Origin: Shimia sp. R9_2
GTDB taxonomy: Bacteria > Pseudomonadota > Alphaproteobacteria > Rhodobacterales > Rhodobacteraceae
DNA: 64,000 nt
Assembly (NCBI RefSeq): GCF_017743735.1
Contig: NZ_JAGHRO010000012.1
Span: forward strand, 51,194-115,193
Reading direction: 5' to 3'
Numbering within the stretch: position 1 is the first letter of the stretch; the number at the start of each line of letters is the position of its first letter. The notes beneath the pieces were generated by a model, which worked only from the letters and a program-made list of their open reading frames with translations, was not told the origin of the DNA and ran no database searches. Of this stretch, positions 1 through 8,615 are shown piece by piece. The position numbers were made by a program, and so were the translations under genes.

Positions 1-803
1 AGTGCCAGCGGGGAGTGCGGCAGCGCTGCCATCAGCGCGGCCAGCCCCATCAGGGCCACGGTCGCGATCAGGAAACCCTGCAGCCACTGCGGGCTGTTCT
101 CGCCAAAGAGCCGCGCGGTGGATTTGATGCCGATCAGCGCGTCATCCTCGGTGTCTTGATGGGCATAGATCGTGTCATAAAACAGTGTCCATGCGATGCC
201 CGCCAGATAGAGCACCACGGCGGGGGCATTGAGTGTGCCGGTGTGGGCGGTCCAAGCGAGCAGCGCACCCCAGTTGAAGGCCAGCCCCAGAAACACCTGC
301 GGCCACCATGTGAAGCGTTTGGCAAAAGGGTAGATGGCGACGGGAATCAGCGAGGCGATGCCCAGCAGAATGGCGGTGAGGTTGAAGCTGAACAGAATGA
401 GCGCGGCGATCCCGGCCTGTGCCACCATCCAGACAGCAGCCTTTTTGGCGCTGACCTGACCGGAGGGGATCGGGCGGGAGCGGGTGCGCGCCACCTGTGC
501 GTCAAACTCGCGGTCGGTGATGTCATTCCATGTGCAGCCCGCGCCGCGCATCAGAAAGGCGCCAAGCGCGCAGCCAACAGCGATCCAGAGATCGTGCCAG
601 GAGGCCTGTCCGTCCCAGAGCATGGCCAGCAGCAGGGACATCCAGCAGGGCAGCAACAAAAGCCAGGTGCCAATCGGGCGGTCGGCGCGGGACAGCCGCA
701 GGTAGGGGCGGGACCACGCGGGCGCAAGATGGTCGACCCAATTGCCGCGCACGGCGTCAGAGACCTGACCTTTTGGTTCTTCCTTCGCGGGCGTGTCGGC
801 CAT
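1..803 (-). CDS. ubiA: 4-hydroxybenzoate polyprenyltransferase, 3' end cut by the window edge
   Basis: UbiA is an integral membrane enzyme that prenylates 4-hydroxybenzoate, an early step of ubiquinone synthesis. Translating the minus strand from the ATG at 803-801 gives MADTPAKEEP followed by hydrophobic segments. The first aspartate-rich motif NDITDREFD lies near residues 93-101 and the second, YDTIYAHQDTEDD, lies near residue 205; both bind the Mg-prenyl diphosphate and are intact. The reading frame is still open at base 1, so the C-terminal helices lie outside the window. It is divergent from rsmE with only 12 bases between the starts, so the two promoters must overlap the coding starts. 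UbiA is clear; the exact aromatic acceptor is inferred from the family. Confidence 0.93.
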   Translation of the reverse strand, partial: MADTPAKEEPKGQVSDAVRGNWVDHLAPAWSRPYLRLSRADRPIGTWLLLLPCWMSLLLAMLWDGQASWHDLWIAVGCALGAFLMRGAGCTWNDITDREFDAQVARTRSRPIPSGQVSAKKAAVWMVAQAGIAALILFSFNLTAILLGIASLIPVAIYPFAKRFTWWPQVFLGLAFNWGALLAWTAHTGTLNAPAVVLYLAGIAWTLFYDTIYAHQDTEDDALIGIKSTARLFGENSPQWLQGFLIATVALMGLAALMAALPHSPLA

Positions 804-815
804 ATGTAGGTTCCT

Positions 816-1541
816 ATGAAACAGGCAAAAGTCAGACTGTATGTAGAGCAGGGGCTGGGGGAAGGGCAAACCATTCCTCTGACCAAAGAGCAGGCGCATT
901 ATCTTTTCGGGGTGATGCGGATGGCGGTGGATGATCCGGTGCTGCTGTTTAACGGGCGGGACGGCGAGTGGCGCTGTGTTGTGACCGTGGCCAATAAGCG
1001 CAACGGCGAGTTGGTGTGTGAGTTGCAGACCAAGCCGTTGCAGATGCCCCCGGACCTGTGGCTGTGTTTTGCGCCTATCAAAAAGGCGCGTACAGATTTC
1101 ATCGTCGAAAAAGCCGCCGAGATGGGCGCGGCGCGCATTGTGCCGGTGAACACGGATTTCACCAACAGCGAACGCATCCGGCAGGACCGGCTTCAGGCCC
1201 ATGCGGTGGAGGCCGCAGAGCAATGTGGCGGCACCTATGTGCCGGAGGTTGCGGAGCTGACCAAGCTCGAGCGGCTGTTGGCCGATTGGCCTGATGGGCG
1301 GCAGCTGATGTTTTGTGATGAGGCTGAGGTGGGCAGCGCAAAGCGCCTTGCGGCCTCAGAGGGTGGACCCTGGGCTATTCTGATTGGGCCAGAAGGCGGG
1401 TTTAGCGAGGCGGAGCGGGCCAAGCTCAAGGCGCTGCCCTTTGCCCATGTGGTGAGCCTTGGGCCACGGATCTTGCGCGCGGATACAGCGGCGGTGGCGG
1501 CAATGACGCTCTGGCAGCAATCCTTGGGGGACTGGGGATGA
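816..1541 (+). CDS. rsmE: 16S rRNA (uracil-1498-N3)-methyltransferase RsmE
   Basis: RsmE methylates N3 of U1498 in 16S rRNA, using SAM on the assembled 30S subunit. The 241-residue length is normal for the family. The N-terminal PUA-like domain precedes a SPOUT knot, marked by the SAM-site motif IGPEGGFSEAE near residues 189-199 and the C-terminal stretch LGPRILRADTAA, which is typical of RsmE. The ATG lies 12 bases from the divergent ubiA start. Its stop overlaps the start of the following acetyltransferase gene by ATGA, so the two are translationally coupled. An rsmE gene close upstream of gshA is a familiar arrangement in Rhodobacterales. Confidence 0.95.
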   Translation: MKQAKVRLYVEQGLGEGQTIPLTKEQAHYLFGVMRMAVDDPVLLFNGRDGEWRCVVTVANKRNGELVCELQTKPLQMPPDLWLCFAPIKKARTDFIVEKAAEMGAARIVPVNTDFTNSERIRQDRLQAHAVEAAEQCGGTYVPEVAELTKLERLLADWPDGRQLMFCDEAEVGSAKRLAASEGGPWAILIGPEGGFSEAERAKLKALPFAHVVSLGPRILRADTAAVAAMTLWQQSLGDWG

Positions 1542-2389
1542 GCTGGCGGGAGATTGACCAGAGTGATCTTGCGTGGGTGGAAGCTTTCCTGAGAGAGCAC
1601 ATCCAGAGCTCGATGTTTTTTCTGGGCAATCTCCGCGACTATGGTCTTGGCAGCGCCGCGCCACGTGGGTTGCAGATCTGGGCGCGCACCGAGGGCGGGC
1701 CGGCGCTGTTTGCGCGCACCAATGAAGGCATGATTCTGTTGCAGGCGCCTGATGCCGGTGCGGTTGACTGGCAGGCAGTGGAGCCGTTGTGGCAGGGCCG
1801 TGCGGTCTTGGGCGTGCTTGGTGAGACGCAGCAGGCGGCGCTGTTTCTTGAGGCGTCGGGCCTGAGCACGCGGCCCACCACGATCAGCCGACCGGAACCG
1901 GGATACCGGCTGGCGCTGGGCGCTATGCGGATGCCGGATTGCGCCGGGTTTGCGCTGTGCCCGATCTCGCCGGATCTGCAGCATCTGGCCGAAGATTGGC
2001 GCGCGGATTACAACGCGGCGGTGATGGGGCTGAGCCGATTGGCGGCGGAGCAGACGGCAAAACAGGATATTGCCGCCTATATGGCGCGCGACAGTCACCG
2101 CATTCTGTTGCGTGAAGGCGTGCCTGTGGCGATGACCGGCTTTAACGCCAGCCTGCCGGATGTGGTGCAGATCGGCGGTGTCTACACGCCGCCGGAGCAG
2201 CGCGGGCAGGGGCTGGCGCGGCGGGCGGTGGCGTTGCATCTGGAGGAAGCCAAGGCGCAGGGCGTGACACAGGCGATCCTGTTTGCCGCCAGTGCGGCTG
2301 CGGCGCGGGCTTATGAGGCCATAGGGTTTGAACTCAACGGGCAGTTTACGATGGCTTTGTTTGCGGATGTGGAAGCGCATGCGGGGTGA
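1538..2389 (+). CDS. GNAT-family N-acetyltransferase
   Basis: This 283-residue protein ends in a GNAT fold. Motif A is visible as GGVYTPPEQRGQGLARR (about residues 207-223), with the acetyl-CoA pyrophosphate loop RGQGLA. The closing AAARAYEAIGFE is the usual motif B. The N-terminal 120 residues are less conserved and may be a second, degenerate GNAT-like half. The start overlaps the rsmE stop (ATGA). The acceptor substrate cannot be told from sequence; the neighbours rsmE and gshA do not settle it. Confidence 0.85.
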   Translation: MSWREIDQSDLAWVEAFLREHIQSSMFFLGNLRDYGLGSAAPRGLQIWARTEGGPALFARTNEGMILLQAPDAGAVDWQAVEPLWQGRAVLGVLGETQQAALFLEASGLSTRPTTISRPEPGYRLALGAMRMPDCAGFALCPISPDLQHLAEDWRADYNAAVMGLSRLAAEQTAKQDIAAYMARDSHRILLREGVPVAMTGFNASLPDVVQIGGVYTPPEQRGQGLARRAVALHLEEAKAQGVTQAILFAASAAAARAYEAIGFELNGQFTMALFADVEAHAG

Positions 2390-2517
2390 GGTTTCATTTG
2401 AGTCGTTCCCATCGAGAGGGCAGGGCCCAGCCGCGGGTGGGAAGCGAAGCGCCCGCCCATGGGGGCGGTTGGGCGCTGCCCGGCGTGCCGCCGGGCTAGG
2501 GCTATGAGGAGTACACG

Positions 2518-3027
2518 ATGAGTTTCTTTCGACCGGAGGCGCGGGCGGCTTTGGTGCAGTGGCGCGAGACCTTGGTAGGCGCGGCGGTTTTGCTGCTTGG
2601 GCTGTGGTGGGCCAGCGGCTTTGGCCTTCTGAAATGGCTGGGCATCGGGCTTGTGGCTGTGGGGGCTGTGCTGATCGTCAGCGGCATTCAGCGAGCGCGG
2701 TTTCGGATTGGGCAGGGTGGGCCTGGCGTGGTGCAGGTGGATGAGGGTGAGGTCGCCTATTTCGGTCCGCTCAACGGCGGCAGCGTGGCGATGCGCAGCC
2801 TCAGCCGCGTGGTGCTGGATGGCCGCAGCCAGCCGCCGGTCTGGGCGCTTTACCAACCCGGGCAGGCTCCGCTGCACATCCCGGTGAATGCGGCGGGGAG
2901 CGACGCGCTGTTTGATGCCTTTGCCAGTCTGGACGGCATCAAGACCGAACATATGCTGGCGCAGCTGAAGGCCGCGCCTGATCACCCGGTTGTGATCTGG
3001 GCAAAAGAGGATCGCAGGCTGCATTGA
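2518..3027 (+). CDS. Small conserved membrane protein of unknown function
   Basis: I do not recognise a named family. The 169-residue protein has two closely spaced hydrophobic segments near residues 17-60 (GAAVLLLGLWWASGF and GIGLVAVGAVLIVSG). A soluble C-terminal domain of about 105 residues follows, rich in beta-type sequence and resembling a membrane-anchored PH-like fold. A good ribosome site (GAGGAG) sits just before the ATG. It lies between the rsmE-GNAT pair and gshA on the same strand, 63 bases before gshA, so co-transcription with gshA is plausible. No catalytic motif is visible. Confidence 0.75.
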   Translation: MSFFRPEARAALVQWRETLVGAAVLLLGLWWASGFGLLKWLGIGLVAVGAVLIVSGIQRARFRIGQGGPGVVQVDEGEVAYFGPLNGGSVAMRSLSRVVLDGRSQPPVWALYQPGQAPLHIPVNAAGSDALFDAFASLDGIKTEHMLAQLKAAPDHPVVIWAKEDRRLH

Positions 3028-3090
3028 CACGGCCTGCAAAAAACCCCACCACAGACGCCTGAAACCAGTCTCAGGAGCAGAGCAAACGCC

Positions 3091-4461
3091 ATGTCCATTC
3101 CCCAGTCCGGCGGCGGCCCGATCGAGCATCATGACCAGTTGGCTGAATACCTCAGCTCCGGCTGCAAGCCGCGCGAAGACTGGCGGATCGGCACCGAGCA
3201 TGAGAAATTCGGCTACTGCAAGGACAGCCTGAAACCCCTGCCATATGAGGGCGAACGCTCCATTCTGGCGGTGCTGGAAGGGCTGCGCGACGGCCATGGC
3301 TGGGCCCCTCTGGAAGAGGTCGGCAAGCTGATCGGTCTGGAAAAAGACGGCGCCAATGTGAGCCTTGAGCCCGGTGGGCAGCTGGAGCTGTCCGGCGCGC
3401 CTTTGGAGAACATCCACCAGACCTGTGACGAGGTGAATCAGCACCTCAAAGATGTGAAAGACATCGCCGACAAGATTGGCGTGGGCTTCATCGGGTTGGG
3501 CTCGGCCCCGATCTGGAGCCATAACGAGATGCCGGTGATGCCCAAAGGGCGTTACAAGCTGATGACCGATTACATGGACCGTGTGGGCACCATGGGCAAG
3601 GTCATGATGTATCGCACTTGTACTGTGCAGGTGAACCTCGATTTCTCAAGCGAAGCGGACATGGTGCAGAAGCTGCGCGTGGCGCTGGCGCTGCAGCCGG
3701 TGGCCAATGCGCTGTTTGCCAATTCGCCGTTTCTGGATGGCAAACCCAATGGGGTGAAATCCACCCGGGGTCTGGTCTGGCGGCATCTGGATGATGCGCG
3801 CACCGGCATGTTGCCCTTTGTGTTTGAAGAGGGTTTTGGCTTTGAGCGCTGGGTGCAATATGCGCTCGATGTGCCGATGTATTTTGTCTACCGCGACGGC
3901 AAATATATTGACGCGCTGGGCATGAGCTTTCGCGATTTCCTCAAAGGCGAGCTGCCTGCGCTGCCCGGTGAGACGCCAACCCTGAGCGATTGGGCAGACC
4001 ATCTGACCACCGCTTTCCCGGAGGCACGGATCAAGAAATTCATGGAGATGCGCGGGGCCGATGGTGGCCCGTGGCGGCGACTCTGTGCGCTGCCGGCCTT
4101 CTGGGTGGGGCTGATGTATGATCAATCCGCGCTGGATGCGGCCTGGGATCTGGTCAAGGGCTGGGATGCGGAGACCCGCGAGGCGCTGCGTGTGGCCGCG
4201 AGCGAGCAGGCGCTGCAGGCCCAGGTGGGCAAGATCAACATGCATGAGCTGGCGCGTGAAGTGCTGAAGATCTCTGAGGCGGGCCTGAAGGCGCGCGGGC
4301 AGGCCGGGGCTGGCGGGCTGGTGCCGGATGAGACCCATTTCCTCAGCGCGTTGCAGGAAAGCGTAGAAACCGGTCAGGTGCCCGCCGATGAGCTGTTGGC
4401 GCAATACCACGGGGATTGGGGCGGCGATCTGACCAAGATCTACGGCGAACACAGCTACTGA
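3091..4461 (+). CDS. gshA: Glutamate--cysteine ligase, plant/alphaproteobacterial type
   Basis: GshA joins glutamate to cysteine with ATP in the first, committed step of glutathione synthesis in the cytoplasm. The 456-residue protein belongs to the GCS2 class shared by plants and alphaproteobacteria. Visible family signatures are GTEHEKFGY near residues 33-41, the ATP/substrate segment VSLEPGGQLELSGAP near 90-104, and YRTCTVQVNLDFSSEADM in the middle. The start has AGGAG about 13 bases upstream, in a leader that follows the small membrane protein gene. No gshB is present in the window. Confidence 0.95.
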   Translation: MSIPQSGGGPIEHHDQLAEYLSSGCKPREDWRIGTEHEKFGYCKDSLKPLPYEGERSILAVLEGLRDGHGWAPLEEVGKLIGLEKDGANVSLEPGGQLELSGAPLENIHQTCDEVNQHLKDVKDIADKIGVGFIGLGSAPIWSHNEMPVMPKGRYKLMTDYMDRVGTMGKVMMYRTCTVQVNLDFSSEADMVQKLRVALALQPVANALFANSPFLDGKPNGVKSTRGLVWRHLDDARTGMLPFVFEEGFGFERWVQYALDVPMYFVYRDGKYIDALGMSFRDFLKGELPALPGETPTLSDWADHLTTAFPEARIKKFMEMRGADGGPWRRLCALPAFWVGLMYDQSALDAAWDLVKGWDAETREALRVAASEQALQAQVGKINMHELAREVLKISEAGLKARGQAGAGGLVPDETHFLSALQESVETGQVPADELLAQYHGDWGGDLTKIYGEHSY

Positions 4462-4507
4462 TTTTAAGGGCTGCCCTCTCAGGTGAGGGCGGTCGCCGGA
4501 GGCGCAT

Positions 4508-4948
4508 CTACAGCAGATGCGCTTCTTTCCGGCAGGGTTCGGGGAATTGGGCGATCTCTTCGTCAGAGAGATCGAGGATAGCAAAGACCTCAGGATAGCC
4601 CTGCACAATCATGACATCGTTGTCGTATTGCATGGCCTGCGCGAGGTCGATGAACATATCGGCAAAGCCGGTTGAGGCCTTATCCGGCGCAATCAGGCAG
4701 ACGGTGATCTTGTGGCCGTATCTGGAGTGGATCTCTTGTGAGGTCTTGGCAAAGGCGAGCAGCTCGTCAAAGCCGATGTCAAAGTCGGTGACCGCGCTGA
4801 AATCCACAACCTCATTCATGCCGCGTTTGAAATCCGGAGAGGTGTAAGCCTCGCGCCAAGGATCTCGAAGACCCTCAAGTGTTACACGGCCGGAATACAT
4901 AACATGCACCACGGAGAGGTCTGTGAGGATATTGGCTTTGGAGGACAT
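4508..4948 (-). CDS. Small STAS/SpoIIAA-like protein of unknown role
   Basis: The likely product is 146 residues from the ATG at 4948 (MSSKANILTDLSVVHVMYSG). The frame stays open upstream to 5044, but the extra segment looks non-coding. The pattern of an N-terminal beta hairpin, a REAYTSPDF helix region, then VVDFSAVTDFDIG and ITVCLIAPDKAS alternating with helices resembles SpoIIAA-like (DUF-type STAS) proteins that read as MDFSAV-type strands. No kinase or anti-sigma gene is adjacent. It converges on gshA, with 46 bases between the stops. The fold assignment is an inference from pattern only. Confidence 0.65.
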   Translation of the reverse strand: MSSKANILTDLSVVHVMYSGRVTLEGLRDPWREAYTSPDFKRGMNEVVDFSAVTDFDIGFDELLAFAKTSQEIHSRYGHKITVCLIAPDKASTGFADMFIDLAQAMQYDNDVMIVQGYPEVFAILDLSDEEIAQFPEPCRKEAHLL

Positions 4949-5629
4949 GTTGTCGGTTCCGAAAATATCTTGTCTCCGGTCAAGGCGGAGGGCGTGAATA
5001 ATCTTAGCGGCTGGTGTGCCCAGCTCTAGAAGTCTGATCTGCACAGGTGCAGTTAAACCTTTACTAAAACTATAGCTACTTTTCGGATCTCAAAGAAAAA
5101 AGAGTAAATTGAATGCAAATTTCTTTGCCGCAAGCGCTGCGTCGCGTTCCGGGCGGTCAGGGAAGTTTGGCACGCATACAGCCTTGGGGCGAATGCGGGC
5201 AGGCGCGATCTTGATTTGAGCCAGTGATCCACGGCCCTGATGCGGCGCATAAGCGTCGGACGCAAGGCAAGGTGATACCGATCCGGCCATTTTTTGTCTG
5301 ACAGGCCAAGCCTTTGCGGATTTTAGGCATTTGCCTGTGTGAAAAGGGCGCGTGTGGCCGCTGATCCTACTGCGCACATCTGGGGGCTGTGCGGTGCCGG
5401 TGTCGGGACCGTTTCAGCATGAGAGATCTGGCGAATTTGGCAGCTCTTTCAGCCGCGTGTCTTGGATGTCGCGATGGACTTGGGCGCTGTCGCGTTAGTG
5501 TCTCGTAAATCAATCTGTGGGCATCTGGGAGGGACCAGAACAGAGCGCAGCCCGTGAGGTCAAAGGACGTCAAAGGCGCGCGTCATGCGGTCGCTTGGGC
5601 CGCTTGGACTAGCAGAGAGAACAAGAACA
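4949..5629. other. Intergenic stretch without a supported gene
   Basis: These 681 bases separate the divergent STAS-like gene and the uronate isomerase gene. The first 150 bases, around 5050-5120, are AT-rich compared with the surroundings and probably hold promoters. Short open frames on both strands show no family resemblance, no convincing ribosome site and no hydrophobic or conserved pattern. I see no tRNA, strong hairpin terminator or repeat. Confidence 0.5.
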
Positions 5630-7045
5630 ATGGGCGAAGCCGTAATGAACCTTGTAAGTCACTCCGTGCCGACACTGCAGTTGTCGGATGCGGCGCTTGA
5701 TATTTATGAGGCTGTGCAGGCGCTGCCAATTGTTTCGCCGCATGGGCATTGTTTGCCAGAGTGGTTTGCAGAGAACCGCCCGTTTTCGGACCCGGCAGAA
5801 GTCTTCATTGATCCGGATGTCTCCGTGATCCGCATGTTGCTGAGCCAGGGTGTCTGGCTGGAGGACATCGGCATCGGTGTGCCCAGAGAGGCGCGCAATC
5901 CGCGTGCGGCGTTCCAGCTGTTTGCGAACCACTGGCACAAGTTCCGCGGCACGCCGAGCCATCTGTGGATTTCCCATGCGCTTGTGCATGTGTTTGGCGT
6001 GGCGATGCCGCTGAACGCGGAGACCGCAGACAGCATTTATGATCGCGTGGATGCGGAGCTGAAATCCTCGCGCATGCGGCCTCAGGCGCTGTTGCAGAGC
6101 TTCAATATTGATGCGCTGGCCACAACCGACAGCGCGCTTGATGATCTGACCAGCCACAAGGCGGCGCGCCTGCAGAAACTGCGCGGCAAGATCATTCCCA
6201 CATTCCGCCCGGATTCCGTGCTGGACCCAACCCATCCGGATTTCCGCGCCGATGTTGCGACGCTGGGAGAAATCACCGGTGAGAACACCGCGAGCTTTGC
6301 CGGATATCTTGAGGCGCTGCGTGAGCGGCGGGCCTATTTCATGGCAAACGGGGCAACTGCAACGGATCACGAAGTGGGTGAACTGGCGACCTGCTATCTG
6401 ACGGAAAAGCGTGCGGCGACGCTGTTTGCCAAGGCGCTGGCCGGAACGATCACACCGAAAGAGTCGCAGGGTTTTTACGGGCATATGTTGACCGAAATGG
6501 CGCAGATGTCAGTGGAAGACGGGCTTGTGATGCAGATCCGTGGGGGTAGCATGCGCAACACCAACAAGGTGCTGCACGGAAAATACGGCCCTCAGGTCGG
6601 GGCGGACATGCCGGTTGGCGCGAATTGGGTGCGTGGTCTGGGTGCGCTTCTGGCGCGGGTGGGCAATGTGCGGGAAATGAACATCCTGCTCTTTACCCTT
6701 GATGAAAGCGCTTTTGCCCGCGAGCTCGCGCCGATGGTCAGCCATTGGCCAGCGCTGCGCCTTGGCGCACCTTGGCGCTATTCGGACAGCGCAAACGGCA
6801 TCGCGCGGTATCTGGATCAGGTTGTGGAGACCGCCGGGTATTGGAACCTTGCCGGGTTCAATGATGACACGCGCGCCTTCATGTCCATTCCTGCGCGTCA
6901 CGATATGTGGCGGCGCGGCGTGAGCCAGCATCTGGCGCAGCAGCGCGCCCGCGGTGTGCTGACCCGTTCTGATGCCAATGAGATCGCCCGGCTGCTGTGT
7001 CGTGATCTGGCGATCGATGCCTATAAGCTTGGCAGTGTTGTGTGA
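5630..7045 (+). CDS. uxaC: Uronate (glucuronate) isomerase
   Basis: Uronate isomerase converts D-glucuronate to D-fructuronate, or D-galacturonate to D-tagaturonate, in the cytoplasm. It is an amidohydrolase-fold enzyme. The N-terminal metal motif is visible as SPHGHCLPEWFAEN, followed by the family pattern IRMLLSQGVWLEDIGI. Later MVSHWPALRLGAPWRYSDS and the closing ARLLCRDLAIDAYKL are typical of the family. From the ATG at 5630 it is 471 residues; an ATG at 5645 (MNLVSHSV) or one further upstream at 5585 is also possible, and no start has a strong ribosome site. No other uronate pathway gene (uxuB, kdgK, kdgA) is nearby. Confidence 0.88.
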   Translation: MGEAVMNLVSHSVPTLQLSDAALDIYEAVQALPIVSPHGHCLPEWFAENRPFSDPAEVFIDPDVSVIRMLLSQGVWLEDIGIGVPREARNPRAAFQLFANHWHKFRGTPSHLWISHALVHVFGVAMPLNAETADSIYDRVDAELKSSRMRPQALLQSFNIDALATTDSALDDLTSHKAARLQKLRGKIIPTFRPDSVLDPTHPDFRADVATLGEITGENTASFAGYLEALRERRAYFMANGATATDHEVGELATCYLTEKRAATLFAKALAGTITPKESQGFYGHMLTEMAQMSVEDGLVMQIRGGSMRNTNKVLHGKYGPQVGADMPVGANWVRGLGALLARVGNVREMNILLFTLDESAFARELAPMVSHWPALRLGAPWRYSDSANGIARYLDQVVETAGYWNLAGFNDDTRAFMSIPARHDMWRRGVSQHLAQQRARGVLTRSDANEIARLLCRDLAIDAYKLGSVV

Positions 7046-7052
7046 TCTGTAG

Positions 7053-7076
7053 GCCGCCCGCTAGGCGGCTTTCTCT
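7053..7076 (+). terminator. Hairpin terminator after uronate isomerase
   Basis: GCCGCC at 7053-7058 and GGCGGC at 7064-7069 form a six-pair stem with a five-base loop, followed by TTTCTCTTT. It sits eight bases after the uxaC stop, as expected for an intrinsic terminator. Confidence 0.75.
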
Positions 7077-7871
7077 TTGCGCGGTTTCGGCCTGAGCGTG
7101 TCTCTGATTCTTCCCAAGTGACTTCTGCGGCCTGTACCAGAGGCAGTTTTTGCCCTGTAGCTCGTGTTTTGGGGCAGGTTTGAAGGCGGTATTTGCCTCA
7201 AATGCGCGAGATTTGAGTCAACTTTTGTTAAGGGTTTGGCGGCTGGATCAGGGGAGATTTCGAGGTTTTTCGGAGCGTTGGAGCGCGTACTCTAAGGTGG
7301 CGTGAAGCCTGCAATGTACTTAAAAATATAGGAAAACTGCACTTCTCTTCCTTGGGTTGCAAGGCGGGCGCGACGCGATGGAGCAGCATGCCTCGGCCTG
7401 AGTGTCGACGAGGGACTGCGGTACTGCCGCCTGCCGCAGGGGCAAGAAGGCGCGCGTTGCACAGTCTGTGCCCCGAATTCTGCACAAGTGTTATCAGATC
7501 AGTAACCACTTTCGCCAAAAATGGAGTCACGGAGACAAGAAATGGCTTCGTGATCGCCACCGTACAGAAGTGCATTTGGCGACAATGGAAAAAGTCCATT
7601 TGTACCATTGGGTTACGCCCGTTGGGCGCGAAACAGAAAGTTGACGACCAAAATGGATACAGACGTAAGAACCGCTGGTCTCAGGCATCATTCCGAAGAG
7701 CTTTCGGGATGTGCACTGGGCGGTGCGGCTGGGGGCGCTAACCTGATCGGGCAGGGTGCCCCTGAGGGTGCATTTGGCAGGTTGGCCCCCAAGTCTGGCC
7801 CTGACGGCACCGGCCAGCCGATGTTTCGCTCGCAACGGGTGGCGCAAACCAGCGCATAAAGGCGACGCCTG
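7077..7871. other. Long intergenic region upstream of the capsule operon
   Basis: About 800 bases have no gene I can support. Open frames on both strands are short and lack recognisable sequence. An AT-rich segment near 7315-7335, a short inverted repeat AATGGA/TCCATT at 7584-7600 and a TTGACG-like hexamer near 7640 suggest a long regulatory region or leader for the capsule operon. No terminator, tRNA or known riboswitch could be recognised. Confidence 0.4.
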
Positions 7872-8615
7872 ATGAATTTACACCCTCTGACACGTCCGCT
7901 TTGCACCCCTCGGGTCTCTTTTTTGCTGCTGTCTGGCGGCGTGGGCGCGCGGGCGGAACATCATGAACCCAAACAGTTTTACAAACTCGCAGGCCACCCG
8001 ATGGTGGCGCATTCGCTGATTGCGGCGGTGCGCTCGCCACATGTGGCCGAGGTGCTGATCAACGCGCCGGAAGGATTTGAAGAGCGCACACAACAGCTGA
8101 TGGAGGCCTATTGCGGCCGCCTGCCGTTTCAGGTGGTGCCCGCCGGAGCAACCCGTCAGGAAAGCTGCGCGGCGCTGGCGGCGGCGGCGTCTCACGATGT
8201 TGTTGTGCTGCATGAGGCGGCGCGGCCGTTCATCAACCCCGAGATGCTGAGCGATCTGATTGCCTGTGAGGCCGAAAACGCGGGCTATTGCCATGCGATC
8301 GCCTTTTCCATGTGCCGGATTGATACCGAAACCCGTCAGGTGCGGCGCGGCGTGTCGCGCGATAGGGTCTTTGACATTCAGCTGCCGCAGAAATTTGACC
8401 GCGCTACGCTGCAAAAGGCGCATGTTGCCGCGCGCAACACCGGTGCGGTCTACAATGAGGACAGCGTCATGGTCGTGGAAATGACCGGGCAGCCAGTGCA
8501 GGCGCTGGAAGGGTTCAGCCGCAACCGGAAAGTGACGACGCCCGAGGATTTTGTCATCGCGCAAGAGATGATGAAGGGGTTTCACAGCAACAGAAAGGCC
8601 GCTGCCCATGACTAA
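7872..8615 (+). CDS. IspD/TarI-type cytidylyltransferase, probably making a CDP-activated polyol
   Basis: The 247-residue protein has the nucleotide-binding signature SGGVGARAEHHEPKQF at residues 21-36, equivalent to the glycine loop plus PKQ of IspD and TarI. It also has LHEAARPF at 113-120, where IspD usually has HDAARP, and a closing VTTPEDF. IspD makes CDP-methylerythritol; TarI and the first half of Haemophilus Bcs1 make CDP-ribitol. The partner reductase overlapping its 3' end, the polymer phosphotransferase and the capsule exporter favour the CDP-ribitol (or similar polyol phosphate) role over isoprenoid synthesis. That choice is inference from context. Confidence 0.8.
   Translation: MNLHPLTRPLCTPRVSFLLLSGGVGARAEHHEPKQFYKLAGHPMVAHSLIAAVRSPHVAEVLINAPEGFEERTQQLMEAYCGRLPFQVVPAGATRQESCAALAAAASHDVVVLHEAARPFINPEMLSDLIACEAENAGYCHAIAFSMCRIDTETRQVRRGVSRDRVFDIQLPQKFDRATLQKAHVAARNTGAVYNEDSVMVVEMTGQPVQALEGFSRNRKVTTPEDFVIAQEMMKGFHSNRKAAAHD

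Noticed and set aside
15..809. A plus-strand gene at the left edge
   Set aside because: The minus strand encodes UbiA with both aspartate-rich motifs; the plus-strand translation is low-complexity and has no family match.
7872..8615. The MEP-pathway enzyme IspD for isoprenoid synthesis
   Set aside because: IspD is usually fused or adjacent to IspF in this lineage; here the neighbours are an SDR, a polymer phosphotransferase and a capsule exporter.
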